Part shown: piece after piece, positions 21,315 to 32,235 of the stretch
Layout of the letters: the number at the start of each line of letters is the position of its first letter
Position numbering within the stretch: the stretch's first letter is position 1
Origin: Pogostemon cablin
Taxonomy: Eukaryota > Streptophyta > Magnoliopsida > Lamiales > Lamiaceae
Direction: 5' to 3'
NCBI GenBank assembly: GCA_023678885.1
Contig: CM043001.1
Coordinates: 28,339,867 to 28,403,866, forward strand
DNA: 64,000 nt
Translations under genes and position numbers: made by a program
The notes under the pieces: model-generated
Told to the model about the DNA's origin: nothing
Databases searched by the model: none
Seen by the model: only the letters and a program-made list of their open reading frames with translations

Positions 21315-24300
21315 TTATAATATAAATGTCTTACCCGACATGAAAGATGGGTATCTTGCTTGCATTTCATCTTCTCTTTCCCATGTAGCTTCATCTTCCG
21401 TGTGTTGACTCCATTGGACTTTAACGAGTGTCACATCATGATTCCGAATCTTTTGTATCTTTCGCTCCAAAATCGACACAGGTTCTTCTTCATATGATAG
21501 GTCTCTAGCAATCTCCAATGTTGAGAAATTTATCACATGATTAGGATCATGCACGTATTTTCTCAACATTGAGACATGGAAAACATTATGAACGGAGGAT
21601 AACTCGGGTGGTAAAGCCAAACGGTAGGCTAGATCCCCAATCCTCTCAAGAACTTCAAAAGGTCCGACGAAACGGGGCCTTAGCTTTTCTCTTCGTCCAA
21701 ATCGTATGACGCCCTTCGTGGGTGCCACTTTTAGAAACACATGGTCTCCAACTTCAAAATGTAAGTCTCTTCTTCTTTGATCAGCATAAGACTTTTGTCT
21801 ATCTTGGGCAGACTTGATTCTTTCTCGAATGACTCTAATCTTGTTCACTGCTTCTTCTATCATTTTGGGACCTAGGACAGCCCTCTCACCAATATCGTCC
21901 CAATATAATGGTGATCTACACTTCCTTCCATAGAGTGCTTCATAAGGGGCCATCTTGATGGTCGCTTGATAACTATTGTTGTAGGCAAACTCGACTAGAG
22001 GTAGAAACTTTTCCCATGCCTCATCAAAGTCGAGTGTGCATGCTCTCAACATATCTTCCAAAATTTGGATTGTTCTTTCGGATTGCCCATCGGTTTGCGG
22101 GTGATAGGCGGTGCTGAAATTTAATCTTGTTCCCATGGCCTTGTGCAGACTTTCCCAAAATCTTGAAGTAAAGCGTGCATCTCTATCGGACACTATAGAA
22201 ATTGGTACACCATGTAGTTTTACTATTTCTTGAATGTACAGTTGAGCATACTGCTCCATTTTGAATGTCATCTTCACTGGTAAGAAGTGAGCTGACTTGG
22301 TCAATCGATCAACGATGACCCATATGGCATGATTTCCCTTTGAAGACCTTGGCAAACCCACTACGAAATCCATGGCAATTTGCTCCCATTTCCATTCGGG
22401 AATCTCGAGTGGTTTAAGCTTTCCGGCTGGCCGCTGGTGTTCAATCTTAACTTGTTGGCAAGTTAAACATCTTTCAACAAAGTATCCGATGTCTCGCTTC
22501 ATGCTTCTCCACCAAAATCTTTCTTTCAAATCTTGATACATCTTTGTTCCTCCAGGATGAGCGGTGTATGGAGCTCCATGCGCTTCGCCTAAAATCTTCT
22601 CTCTTAATTCTTCCACCATTGGAACACATATTCTTCCATTGAGTGTCAACACTTCCTCGTTATCCATTTTGAAGCCGTTATATTCGCCTCCTCGTGCTTT
22701 CTTCTTCATTCCTTGCAAAAAGTGATCTTGCTCTTGAGCTTCTTTTATTTCCATTTTCAGACTTGGCTGGATTTCCAATGCTGCAATGATCGCCCTTGTG
22801 CCGGAGGATGATATCACAAATTCAATTTGCATCTTGGCGAAATCTTCGATCAACTCTTCTTGCTTAATATGCAAACTATTGAGTTCCATTTTGGTTTTTC
22901 GACTCAAGGCGTCGGCTACCACATTAGCCTTGCCTGGATGGTATTCAATTGAGCAGTCATAATCCTTTACCAATTCTAACCATCGTCTTTGTCTCATGTT
23001 GAGCTCCTTCTGCGTAAAAAAATACTTCAAGCTTTTATGGTCCGTGAAAATTGTACATCTTCCTCCATAAAGGTAATGTCGCCAAATCTTCAGCGCATGA
23101 ACCACGGCCGCTAATTCCAAGTCATGAGTAGGATAGTTCACCTCATGTGGTCTTAGTTGTCTTGAAGCATAAGCGATAACCTTCCCATGTTGCATCAATA
23201 CACATCCGAGCCCTTGTTTCGATGCATCACTGTAGATTGTGAATTCTTCATTTGGGTTAGGTATGGTTAGGACCGGTGCTGTAGTCAGGTCATGTTTCAA
23301 CCTTTGGAAACTCTCTTCACACTTCTCAGACCAGATAAACTTTTCTCCTTTGCGAGTCAAACGTGTCATTGGACCGGCTATCTTCGAGAATCCTTCAATG
23401 AATCTTCGGTAATAGCCTGCTAACCCCAAGAAACTACGAACTTCTTGTACATTTGTAGGCGTCTTCCATTGGTTCACAGCTTCAATCTTTGAGGGGTCTA
23501 CTTCAATTCCTTGAGATGTCACCACATGCCCAAGGAATGTGACTTGATTCAACCAAAACTCGCATTTCTTGAACTTTGCGTAGAGCTTCTCATTTCGAAG
23601 TGTCTCGAACACTATCCTCAAATGCTCCTCATGTTGTGCTTCGCCCTTCGAGTACACCAAAATGTCATCAATAAAGACTATGACAAATTGATCAAGATAT
23701 GGATGAAAAACTCGGTTCATCAAATCCATAAACACAGCAGGGGCGTTACTCAACCCAAAAGGCATTACGACGAACTCGTAGTGCCCATAGCGAGTTCTAA
23801 AGGCAGTCTTGGAAATATCTGACTCCTTCACTCTCAATTGATGGTATCCTGATCTCAAGTCAATCTTGGAGAATATACTTGCTTCTTGTAGTTGATCAAA
23901 CAAGTCCTCAATTCGGGGCAAAGGATATTTGTTCTTCACTGTCAAGCGATTAAGTTCTCGATAGTCAATGCACATCCTCATCGATCCATCTTTCTTTTTG
24001 ACGAAAAGGACAGGCGCTCCCCATGGTGATACGCTTGGACGAATGAGTCCTAAGTGTAAGAGCTCTTGTAGCTGGACCTTCAATTCTTGTAGTTCTATGG
24101 GCGCCATTCGATAAGGAGCTTTGGATACTGGTGCTGATCCTGGTAGCAAATCTATTGAAAACTCCACTTGACGGTTGGGAGGTATTCCTGGTAAGTCCTC
24201 CGGAAAAATATCGAGATAATCACGTACAATTGGTATGTCACTCGGTGATATCTCCATAGCACTGGGGTCTATTATGTTGACTAATAACCCTTGGCAGGAT

Positions 24301-25685
24301 TTCTTCCTCAGCATCTTCGCAGCCTTTGCGGCTGACAAGACTCTTGGTATGACGCCACTCTTGATCTTGTGGACGATTTCTCTTTCGGATCTTGGTTCTC
24401 TCAGGACCACTTCTCGTTCCTTGCACTTGATGTTGGCTTGATGATAAGTAAGCCAATCCATCCCCAAAATCATATCGAATCCGTGCATATCCAAAACATA
24501 TGGCTTGACACTAAAATCTACTCCTTCAATGCATACCTCTACTCTTTCTATCAAGGAATGCGCAATGATTCTCTCTCCCGATGGTAAACTTATCTCAAGA
24601 GGTTCGTCACTCTTGACTCGTTTACAATAAATCTTATTGCAATACTTTGCAGAAATAAAAGAATGCGACGCACCAGTGTCAAATAAAGTGAAAGCTTGGG
24701 ATTTACCCACTAATAAAGTACCTGTCATAACATTAGGGTCTTTGCTTCCCTCAGCTTGATCCATAGCGAACACTCTTCCTTGCCCTCCAGTGGTTTGCCT
24801 CGCGTTTCCTCCCGCAGGCGGTCCCCTAGTGTCAGGCCTGTAGTTCGATGGCTTTGGGCAATCCTGGGCTCTATGACCCATTTCATGACACCGAAAACAT
24901 CTACCCTGTCCTCTGAGGCATTCACCATAGTGATTCTTTCCGCACTGCACGCAAAGCGGCTTTGGTCTTGGTGCATTTGCAGCCGGATTGTTGTTCGGCC
25001 TTGTCTGCCTGTTACGGTTGTTATTCCTTCCTTGGCTAGAACCTTCCCATTTCCTCTTATTGGGGTTCTCCATCTGCTTGTTATTGTCTCGCCTCTTTAG
25101 CATGCAAGCTTCGATCTTTTGCGCCCTCATAAATGTATCAGCATAATTCATATCGGGCAATGCGGACAATTTCTCTTGTATGTCTTGGTGCAGTCCACCC
25201 AGGAACTTCTTTGCCCGTTTTTCTTCAGTGTCTACCAATTGTGGAGCGGATCGGCGCAGTTGATTAAACCGCCGCTCGTACTCGATCACCGTCATACTTC
25301 CTTGCTTGAGATTGTAAAACTCGTTTTCCATCTTTTCCTGGTGAGCTTGAGGGTAGTAGTTTGCTTTCACGGTTGCCTTGAATTCATCCCAAGTGATTGT
25401 GTCTCTGTTTTCGTTTGGCCTCATGGCCCAATACGCGTCCCACCAATGGTCTGCATCCTCAGCCAGTTGGTTGGATGCACAGAGCACCCTCTGTTCATCG
25501 TTACATTTTAAGAGGCGAAAAGTCCTCTCAAGCGATCGAATCCATTCCTCCATGTACTCAGGTCCTTCGTTACCTTTGAAGACAGGTGGGTGGTTTGCAC
25601 GAAACTCGTGCACTACCTTTGTATGAGCATCGGGGTCAGCATTTGGAGCGTTTTGAACATTTTGTGCGTCTCTTCGGGGAGGCAT
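21315..25685 (-). CDS. Gag-Pol polyprotein of the Tekay/Del-type retrotransposon
   Basis: One unbroken 1,456-residue frame. In order: Gag core (about 20-230, with HWWDAYW and YYPQAHQEKMENEF), a CCHC zinc knuckle CFRCHEMGHRAQDC at 263-276, an aspartic protease with DTGASHSF (Asp 336), reverse transcriptase with YPLPRIEDLFDQL and FIDDILVYS (Asp 673/674), RNase H with IYSDASKQGLG (Asp 820) and TDHKSLKYFF, an HHCC-type integrase N-terminus with CLTCQQVK, the integrase core (MDFVVGLP, VSDRDARFTS, YHPQTDGQSERT), and a chromodomain-like tail ending DEATWEREDEM. The chromodomain is thought to guide integration to chromatin marks in this clade. All catalytic residues I looked for are present. The start ATG (MPPRRDAQN) is the first in the frame. 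Confidence 0.96.
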   Translation of the reverse strand: MPPRRDAQNVQNAPNADPDAHTKVVHEFRANHPPVFKGNEGPEYMEEWIRSLERTFRLLKCNDEQRVLCASNQLAEDADHWWDAYWAMRPNENRDTITWDEFKATVKANYYPQAHQEKMENEFYNLKQGSMTVIEYERRFNQLRRSAPQLVDTEEKRAKKFLGGLHQDIQEKLSALPDMNYADTFMRAQKIEACMLKRRDNNKQMENPNKRKWEGSSQGRNNNRNRQTRPNNNPAANAPRPKPLCVQCGKNHYGECLRGQGRCFRCHEMGHRAQDCPKPSNYRPDTRGPPAGGNARQTTGGQGRVFAMDQAEGSKDPNVMTGTLLVGKSQAFTLFDTGASHSFISAKYCNKIYCKRVKSDEPLEISLPSGERIIAHSLIERVEVCIEGVDFSVKPYVLDMHGFDMILGMDWLTYHQANIKCKEREVVLREPRSEREIVHKIKSGVIPRVLSAAKAAKMLRKKSCQGLLVNIIDPSAMEISPSDIPIVRDYLDIFPEDLPGIPPNRQVEFSIDLLPGSAPVSKAPYRMAPIELQELKVQLQELLHLGLIRPSVSPWGAPVLFVKKKDGSMRMCIDYRELNRLTVKNKYPLPRIEDLFDQLQEASIFSKIDLRSGYHQLRVKESDISKTAFRTRYGHYEFVVMPFGLSNAPAVFMDLMNRVFHPYLDQFVIVFIDDILVYSKGEAQHEEHLRIVFETLRNEKLYAKFKKCEFWLNQVTFLGHVVTSQGIEVDPSKIEAVNQWKTPTNVQEVRSFLGLAGYYRRFIEGFSKIAGPMTRLTRKGEKFIWSEKCEESFQRLKHDLTTAPVLTIPNPNEEFTIYSDASKQGLGCVLMQHGKVIAYASRQLRPHEVNYPTHDLELAAVVHALKIWRHYLYGGRCTIFTDHKSLKYFFTQKELNMRQRRWLELVKDYDCSIEYHPGKANVVADALSRKTKMELNSLHIKQEELIEDFAKMQIEFVISSSGTRAIIAALEIQPSLKMEIKEAQEQDHFLQGMKKKARGGEYNGFKMDNEEVLTLNGRICVPMVEELREKILGEAHGAPYTAHPGGTKMYQDLKERFWWRSMKRDIGYFVERCLTCQQVKIEHQRPAGKLKPLEIPEWKWEQIAMDFVVGLPRSSKGNHAIWVIVDRLTKSAHFLPVKMTFKMEQYAQLYIQEIVKLHGVPISIVSDRDARFTSRFWESLHKAMGTRLNFSTAYHPQTDGQSERTIQILEDMLRACTLDFDEAWEKFLPLVEFAYNNSYQATIKMAPYEALYGRKCRSPLYWDDIGERAVLGPKMIEEAVNKIRVIRERIKSAQDRQKSYADQRRRDLHFEVGDHVFLKVAPTKGVIRFGRREKLRPRFVGPFEVLERIGDLAYRLALPPELSSVHNVFHVSMLRKYVHDPNHVINFSTLEIARDLSYEEEPVSILERKIQKIRNHDVTLVKVQWSQHTEDEATWEREDEMQARYPSFMSGKTFIL

Positions 25686-25978
25686 CCTTCAAATTTCAAT
25701 GCAAATAATTTTTTAGTACTTTATTAGATAGAATCTATAATCTATAATTAAAATAATATTGCATATCATCACATTATTCGGGCAACAAATACATGATAGA
25801 GGCACATAATTCAAAATAATAAAATTTATATTCATCATTAAGAGAATAATTATTTTCAAATCCACAAATCATAAAGTAAATAGGTAAATCATGAAATAAA
25901 AGGTTTTGTCCCTAACATACGGGACCTTATTTAAAATTTTCAAAATGGGATATCAAAACCAACATTCGCATACTTCAC

Positions 25979-26410
25979 TTATTTATCATCTTCTCCCATA
26001 TCTTCCTCAGGGTCTTCTTCTTCGGAATCTCCATTGTTGAGTACAGGTCCAACCTCTGCATAGTAGTCCTCGTGCATTATCTCTCCCCATTGAGTCAAAG
26101 GTCCTTCAGGTGGTACCAAGTGAACTACTCGCTCGAATAAACGTAGGGTGAAGTGAGCATAGCTTGTTTGGGGTACAGGAGAATTAATAGTGTATCGTAA
26201 GCCACTCCGAAAAATTGGGTTGGCAATGTCCTTCCAAGCCCATGGTAGCGTGTCGATCAGCTTCAGACAAGCCCAGTAGTCGGTAATTCCCTCACCAACA
26301 TCCTTGACTTGTCTCCATAATTGTAGCATGTAAGCAATGTGGGTAGATAAGTCGTGTTGGACATCACGATTATAGTTACGATAAGCTTGTTGTAGTTGTA
26401 GGCCATTCAT
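25979..26410 (-). CDS. Extra ORF upstream of gag in the Tekay-type element, unknown function
   Basis: A 143-residue frame, in the element's own orientation, between the primer-binding site and gag. I do not recognise it. It has a Tyr/Trp-rich helical-looking body (MLQLWRQV, DYWACLKLIDTLPWAWKDI) and a strongly acidic C-terminus (GDSEEEDPEEDMGEDDK), with no signal peptide or membrane segment. It lies about 290 bases upstream of the gag start, in a region normally a leader. Its composition is protein-like rather than low-complexity apart from the tail, and in such AT-rich surroundings a 143-codon frame is longer than expected by chance. It may be an accessory protein or a captured host fragment; whether it is translated is unknown. 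Confidence 0.55.
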   Translation of the reverse strand: MNGLQLQQAYRNYNRDVQHDLSTHIAYMLQLWRQVKDVGEGITDYWACLKLIDTLPWAWKDIANPIFRSGLRYTINSPVPQTSYAHFTLRLFERVVHLVPPEGPLTQWGEIMHEDYYAEVGPVLNNGDSEEEDPEEDMGEDDK

Positions 26411-27038
26411 CTAACGTAAAAAAATTCTTCTACTTGTCATATTGTTTCGCATAAAAAAATATAGAGCAAAGGGATGACTCATTTCATTGTTGAGCTTGGG
26501 ATTTAGAAGAATGATTAGAACAACATAAAAGTAAAATATTATAGTAATAGCTAAATTAAAAAAAAAGCGAAATATATGTTGTAAAGCTTACGTATGGGAG
26601 TGAGTATGGTGATATGTATAGTTAGAAACAAATTATTTAATATAATATGTTTCCATACCCATTTTTGTAATTACAGCATATACAGTATGGTTTTTTTTTT
26701 TTTTTATTACAAGATAGTAGATATGTAGTTTAATGTGATCAAACCATACTTGCTAACATTAAATTGTAAAAAAATTTCTAACCCCATAATAAATCATAAA
26801 ATTTCATATAACCCGTACAGTTCACATATAATCATGACTTACATTTAAATTTCACATGTAATCCAATTAAGAATTTTAATACTTCCGTACCTTGATTGTA
26901 GCGGGCGTCGTACTCGGTGGATGCGTAGCAAGAGACTTTATTAAAAATTTTATTCAATTACATCATGTAAACCAATTAACTCATGTATATGCGGAATTAA
27001 ATGAAAACTTTTGAACAAGTATGCAGAATCGCATACCT
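26411..27038 (-). other. 5' leader of the Tekay-type element
   Basis: AT-rich non-coding sequence between the primer-binding site and the extra ORF. It includes a T-run at about 26691-26705. No other structure was seen. Confidence 0.6.
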
Positions 27039-27050
27039 GCTCTGATACCA
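27039..27050 (-). promoter_or_regulatory. Primer-binding site, initiator tRNA-Met
   Basis: On the minus strand TGGTATCAGAGC lies three bases after the 5' LTR. It is the standard complement of the initiator tRNA-Met 3' end. Confidence 0.92.
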
Positions 27051-27053
27051 ATC

Positions 27054-29210
27054 TGTCACACCCCAATTTTCTCAATAAAGAAATTCCCATATATATATAT
27101 ATTTTTTTTAAATAGGGCATTAAATAGGGCTTGATAAAATATTTTAGTTATTGAATAAAAAATATAAATGAGTATCCTAAGATAAAGGATTTAAAAATAA
27201 GGGACAAGTCCCATAAGTTTCATTAAACTTTAAATGATTAAGGCAAATATAAAGAACTCAATAAGAATTTAGTCCTATAAGTTCTTGCTATTTTATTTTA
27301 AGAAGAATAATTAGCAAAAAGCCTTTAAGGAAAAGGACTACAAGTTTATTTCCAAGTTTATAACAAATAAATTCATAACTCACGGGACTAATCAATTAAA
27401 TTAAAATAATAATAATAATAAATAAATAAATAAAACCTATCATGCAACAAAAAATTAACAAAAATGAAAATTTAGCAGAATAAAGGAAAGTTTTATAAGA
27501 ATAGATTCTGTAAGTTTAAGCAAATTTCTGCAATATAATTTAAAATCTCAACTTGGCCCACGAATAAATTTGAAATTTTATTTATTTAAATGAAAATGCC
27601 AATTCAGTTTTAATGTACTGAATAACCAATTATTAATTAAAAACTTAACTAAAAAGAAATAGTGCATCCACTATACTACATACACACACAATTATATACA
27701 CACATTAAACTTAAGAGATCAGTAACGAAATTAAATTTGGCATCCCCCAATATCAACAAACCAATATTTAATAATTCGTAACAAAATTCGTAACTAATCC
27801 ATATTCCGGAAGCAATGAAACATATGAGATCCCACCTATTTTTCGAAAAAGGACTAATCCAAATCTCGTCCCATTTTCACAAAACCAACAGTAACCAAAA
27901 ATATGAAAAATTGATAATCAGTAGCATATATATATGGTACTAATTTATTGTAAATAATCCAAATGATTTCAAGTTCCCATCGTATGATACCAACACTAAA
28001 CTTGTATGTAATAAGAAAACCAACATCACAAGTCATCAATAATTTCGAATAACACAAAATACCATGTAGTCTGATGATTCAAATTTAAGACATAATAAAA
28101 AGGAACTTAGAGTATGCAATCGCAAAGCTCGATTTGTTTTTTTTTTTTTTTCCGAAATTTTTATGCCATGAGTAAGATAAGAATGAAATAAGGGCAGCGA
28201 ACTTATTAGCAATTTTATATAGTCTCCTCTTGCTCGACACACCCCCGCTCGTACGCTAGCGCCGCGCTTTAATCTGAAAGGAAGGTAGATTGTTGGGGTG
28301 AGCAACCACACGCTCAGTGAAAATCTTTACCCATGCTCATACAAGTAAAAATAATTCATATACAATAATTTAAATTTTACTTACAAAACATTCCTGACAT
28401 ATTGATAAGGCACCTTTTTGGTCCTTTATCCGTGACTTTTAAGATACGACATCGATTCGTTACCCGTGATAATAGCAAGGCACCACAATAGTCCCAACCC
28501 GTATTGCACATATGATTCACATAATCCACATCAAGATCATAACAAGATGATAATATTCCAGTTAAAAATAAACTATCACATACGAAATATTTCACATATA
28601 TAAGATGAGAGAAATCCCCACCTTTCAACCACGTAAAAGTATTGAATTCGAGTAATAAGCGTCGCGATCAGACCTTTCGAAACCTATAATCATTCATCTA
28701 TACGTTACTATTCAAGACATAATATGATAATAAAATCCAAATAGGATAAGAGTAGAAGATTTAAGGGAATAGGATCAATGGAATTGAAAGGAAAAAGAAA
28801 GAGATTGAAGGCATTGTTACCCTTCTCTCTTCGTGTGAGTGCTGCCGGTGGTTGTAATTGTGAGTATCGTGAAAGAATAAAGAAATATTCAGTTTTATAC
28901 TTGGATGGCTGGGCAATCTCTCCAAACAAATAACGCGTAGGAGAGGTCAACCTTTCCTTAATAAAGAGAACAATCAATCAAATTTTGAATTTGATTGCAG
29001 GGAAGATATTTCGTTGAAAAGAGACGAGATTTGATAATATTTTTCTTGGGCAGGAAGAATTTCATGTATAAGGAAAGTGGATCACATGTTGATACTCTCT
29101 CATTCACACGGCTGAAATTAAATAATTGGCTGGACAGGTTTCACGCTTGTATAGGGCTTCTAAGGGTTGGGCCTCAAATAATTCACGTAATTAATTTTCG
29201 GGGTATTACA
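27054..29210 (-). repeat. 5' LTR of the Tekay-type element
   Basis: Near-identical direct repeat of 19121-21275, with target duplication TTGTA at 29211-29215 on its outer side. Confidence 0.95.
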
Positions 29211-29805
29211 TTGTAACCCAAGAACAAATGTCGAATTGTTGTTTAATGAGAGAACTTTCGTAAACATGTTTAGCTAGAGTAGTCTTACCTGCACCACCCA
29301 TGCCGACAATCGAGATGATCTGTCGACTCCATTGTTGTCCTGTCAGAACATCCTGAAGCTTCAGCAGCTCATCATCAAATCCCACCATGCCACTCTTTGC
29401 AGTGGTAACTGATGTTGATTTAACTGCACAGATTGAATTTGTGGGCTTTTCTTGATTAGTGATCTCTTCAAACTTCAGAACCTTTTCCTTGATTGAATCC
29501 ATGTCTTGTATTACTTTCTGCAGTGGAGTGAAAGGCGGGCCAAGTTCGGAGGATCCAGATCCGGTAAGAATTTGATCCATCACGTGGGATTCAATAACTT
29601 CTGCCTCGTGAGCTGCAAATGCGATTTGGATCTTTAAATTTTCTGCTTCTTTGCTAACACCTCCATCAGAATTATTGTCTCTCTCAATGAAATCAAGCAA
29701 TAAATCAAGATTTTCAACAAGTGAATTACAAAGAGAAGAATTTTTAAAAAAAAAATCTCATGATAGAAAATTGATTATTATGCCCTGTAGATTTAAAAGG
29801 AAGAT

Positions 29806-30313
29806 TTAACTAGAAGAGACTGTAGAGGATTATTTGAAGGATCTTATGATAGAAATCTCATTTTATTTAGTTAGTGCACATTGTTCAAATGGGAAAATCA
29901 CACATTCATGATCTTTAAAGAGAGCTATATGTTTAATGGTGGCTTACAAAGAGAAGTTACTTTTGGAGGTGTGGAGGCATAACAACAATTAATGCAGGAA
30001 TCTGCAAACATTTATAAGAGAAACTAGCTAGTAGGCTAATTAAGGATGCACTGTAAGCATAAATTGAACATAATTCATTTATGGAGTACGTAAACCTGCG
30101 GTACGTTTAGCAATATCAGTTTTTGTCATTCAATATCTCTGATGTATTTGCAGTAAGTTGTCTTTGGTAATGAAAATAAAGGAAGAGCAAAAGAGTTATG
30201 GGAATGATGAGCTTGCAATTCAACTTCTCTTTTCGGGAGAGAAGAGATCACGTTTGATGGAGATGGTAGAAAACGAGGGATTGCCAATCACTAACATTCA
30301 TCTGGAGGAGTGA
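29806..30313 (+). pseudogene. NLR locus E: relic of an R1-like NLR
   Basis: 29806-30057 matches the part of locus C from the EEIAEDYLKDLIDRNL region across the VHD motif and then, after a deletion of about 200 bases, the start of the LRRs. 30157-30313 matches the C-terminus (KIKEEQ.SYGND and EMVENEGLPITN) and ends in TGA 30311-30313. Between them is unrelated sequence. Frameshifts and deletions leave no usable frame. Its C-terminus is of the B/D type, not the short A/C type. Orientation is opposite to locus D, which begins about 40 bases away. Confidence 0.85.
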
Positions 30314-31785
30314 GCATATCATTATTTACAACAGACGTTCCATGACAAATATGATCTAATTTAACACTTTATTAATTAAGGTGAGTATCCTTTAATATAA
30401 AATGTTATATCATGTAACTTCAATTTACTCTAAATAAGATCTAATTTATTTTAATTAATTAATATTGTAAAGGAATTAAATATTGCGTATTGGATATTTT
30501 CTAATTTAGTATTGGGAATTTGATACAGTATTATTTAATTGAAAAAATTAATAACATAGCATAGTATTAGGATTTTTTTTTTCTATTACACATGTAATTA
30601 TATGTGAGTTTAAAATCAAAACAATCTTATACAAATTTATTTTATTTAAAATAATTTTAAGAAATTTAATTTTATAAAATAATTTCATAACTTTTAAATC
30701 ATCACCAAATAATCATATTTTACTTTAAAATTTTCTAATTTCATTGGACTGAACAGGTGCTTTTACAAAAGTTATTCAACAAAATTAATAAACAAAAGTG
30801 GAACAAAATTAAAAGGTTTCAGTCTGCGACGAAAATAAATGTTCTAATCATTTTGAGACATTTCTGAGTTCCACAAATCTTATGCTATCAACGTATCATG
30901 GAAGGAAAGACATTTTCGAATAAAATGAAAATGTATTCAACTATTTATATTTTAAACTCATTATATGACAAAATACAAGATAAAGAGTAAGAAATTGAAA
31001 TTATTATACTTGAATGATGAAAATGCACAAAAGTGACAAAACAATAAACGCAATTATTAATATAAATTTTAATAAAATATTTCAAAATATAAGATGAGTA
31101 ATTTTAATAAAATAATAAAAAAATTATTTATTAATTATAACATATTAATATAAAATTTGAATAAAAGTATATACTTAAAACTTTTATTTATAATTTAAGA
31201 ATGAACAATGTCTTTTTTTCAATTTTAGGGTGATATTTGTTTTGGATTTAAATATAAAAAATATGGATTTATGATTAGTTCAACTTAATAAATTTAACAA
31301 ATAGTGTTAATTTATATTTATTTTGGAGATTTAAGTATAATAGATTTTAATATTATATCAAATTAATGTGAATAGTTATGGGCGACTGTGTGAGTAAAAA
31401 TGATGTGAAGTTTCTAAAAGGTAAGTAGTAAGATTTTTATGATGTGATTTTAGAGTAGATATCCATTTAAAAAAATGTGTCAACTATTTAATTCTAAAAT
31501 AATTAAGGCAAAAATTTATATACATCCGGAAGGAAGGCAGGTGCACCCTTTAAAATTTTCTATTAAATTATATATCATTTAGTATAAATATATATACATT
31601 TTATTTTTTGAAAAAAAATAAAAAATATTAATGAAAAGTGTATACCCTTTATAACAAGATAGTGTACCCTTATTAATTAAAGTGTATACTATTTAGAATA
31701 AAATAATATACTCTTACCCATAATACTAAATTCTAAAGGCTCACGGTGTATCCCTGGGGACACGCAAGACCAACTCAATAATTAA
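30314..31785. other. Intergenic AT-rich region
   Basis: No gene or clear repeat boundary found. Several GTGTAYAC-type motifs occur at 31600-31720. Confidence 0.5.
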
Positions 31786-32235
31786 ATGAGTCACTCCAAA
31801 ATTATCGTCATCCCTCTCTCTCAATCCGTGCTCTCTCTACTCTCTCTCTCTCTCCATTTTTTCTTCTCTCTCAATGTGTCTGCCCGCTCGGTTGCGCCAC
31901 CTCCTTCCCCTGTCACTGGTCCTCCTCCTCCTCCTCATTCCCTCCTGTCACAGTCCACCGCCTCCTCTCTCTTCTCTTCCAATATACATGCTCCGCCTCT
32001 TGTGCCGCCGCAGTCTGGCTCCTTCCTCATTCCGTCAGATCTAAGGTCACCTCCCTCACACCACTGCCTCTCTCGCTCAATCCTCCAGTCTCCTCCCTCA
32101 CTCCGTCGACTTGTCATTCATTCCTCTATCTCATCTCTCTCACTACACCATATATCAGTTGAATTATTTATCTCAATCTATACATTTATAACCATGGACC
32201 TGTTTCTGGTAGTTGATTTTGGGTGTAGATTGTGA
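31786..32235 (+). other. Low-complexity CT-rich block with a Ser/Pro/Leu-rich open frame
   Basis: A 149-codon frame exists, but its protein is almost wholly Ser, Pro and Leu because the DNA is repeated TCTCTC, CCTCCT and similar. I do not recognise a domain. It starts amid CTCTCTCTC runs such as are seen in plant 5' UTRs. I treat it as low-complexity DNA rather than a supported gene. Confidence 0.4.

Larger units (their letters stand above)
19121..29210 (-). mobile_element. Tekay/Del-type Ty3/gypsy chromovirus, apparently complete
   Basis: 10,090 bp between 5-bp duplications TTGTA (19116-19120 and 29211-29215). LTRs of about 2.16 kb begin TGTCACACCCC and end GTATTACA. The element runs on the minus strand: 5' LTR at 27054-29210, an initiator-Met primer site, an extra small ORF, an unbroken gag-pol and a polypurine tract. 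I see only two substitutions (21005/28940 and 21265/29200) and a short TA/T-run difference between the LTRs, so it inserted very recently. A chromodomain-like C-terminus and the initiator-Met primer site fit the Tekay/Del clade; the clade name is inferred. It looks capable of autonomous movement. Confidence 0.95.
17147..29770 (-). pseudogene. NLR locus D: CC-NB-LRR pseudogene split by a Tekay-type element
   Basis: Read on the minus strand. The first part (29770-29211) encodes a truncated coiled coil, the P-loop GMGGAGKTTLA and RNBS-A up to CSWVT. The second part (19120-17147) resumes exactly there with ISQEYNV and continues through kinase-2 YLIVLDDVW, RSRVVLTTRL, CKGLPLSIIVIAGLL and the LRRs to a natural end (EMVEKKGLSINN). 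A 10.1-kb retroelement with the duplicated pentamer TTGTA separates them. Independent damage: a nonsense TGA at 18853-18855 with a nearby 6-bp insertion, a one-base insertion near 18380, a TAA in place of the MHD-type Asp codon at 18335-18337, and frameshifts or deletions around 17620-17840. The start of the coiled coil is missing. It cannot make a functional receptor. Confidence 0.92.

Noticed and set aside
31786..32235. 149-codon plus-strand frame rich in Ser/Pro/Leu
   Set aside because: Produced by CT-rich low-complexity DNA; no domain, no plausible gene structure around it.
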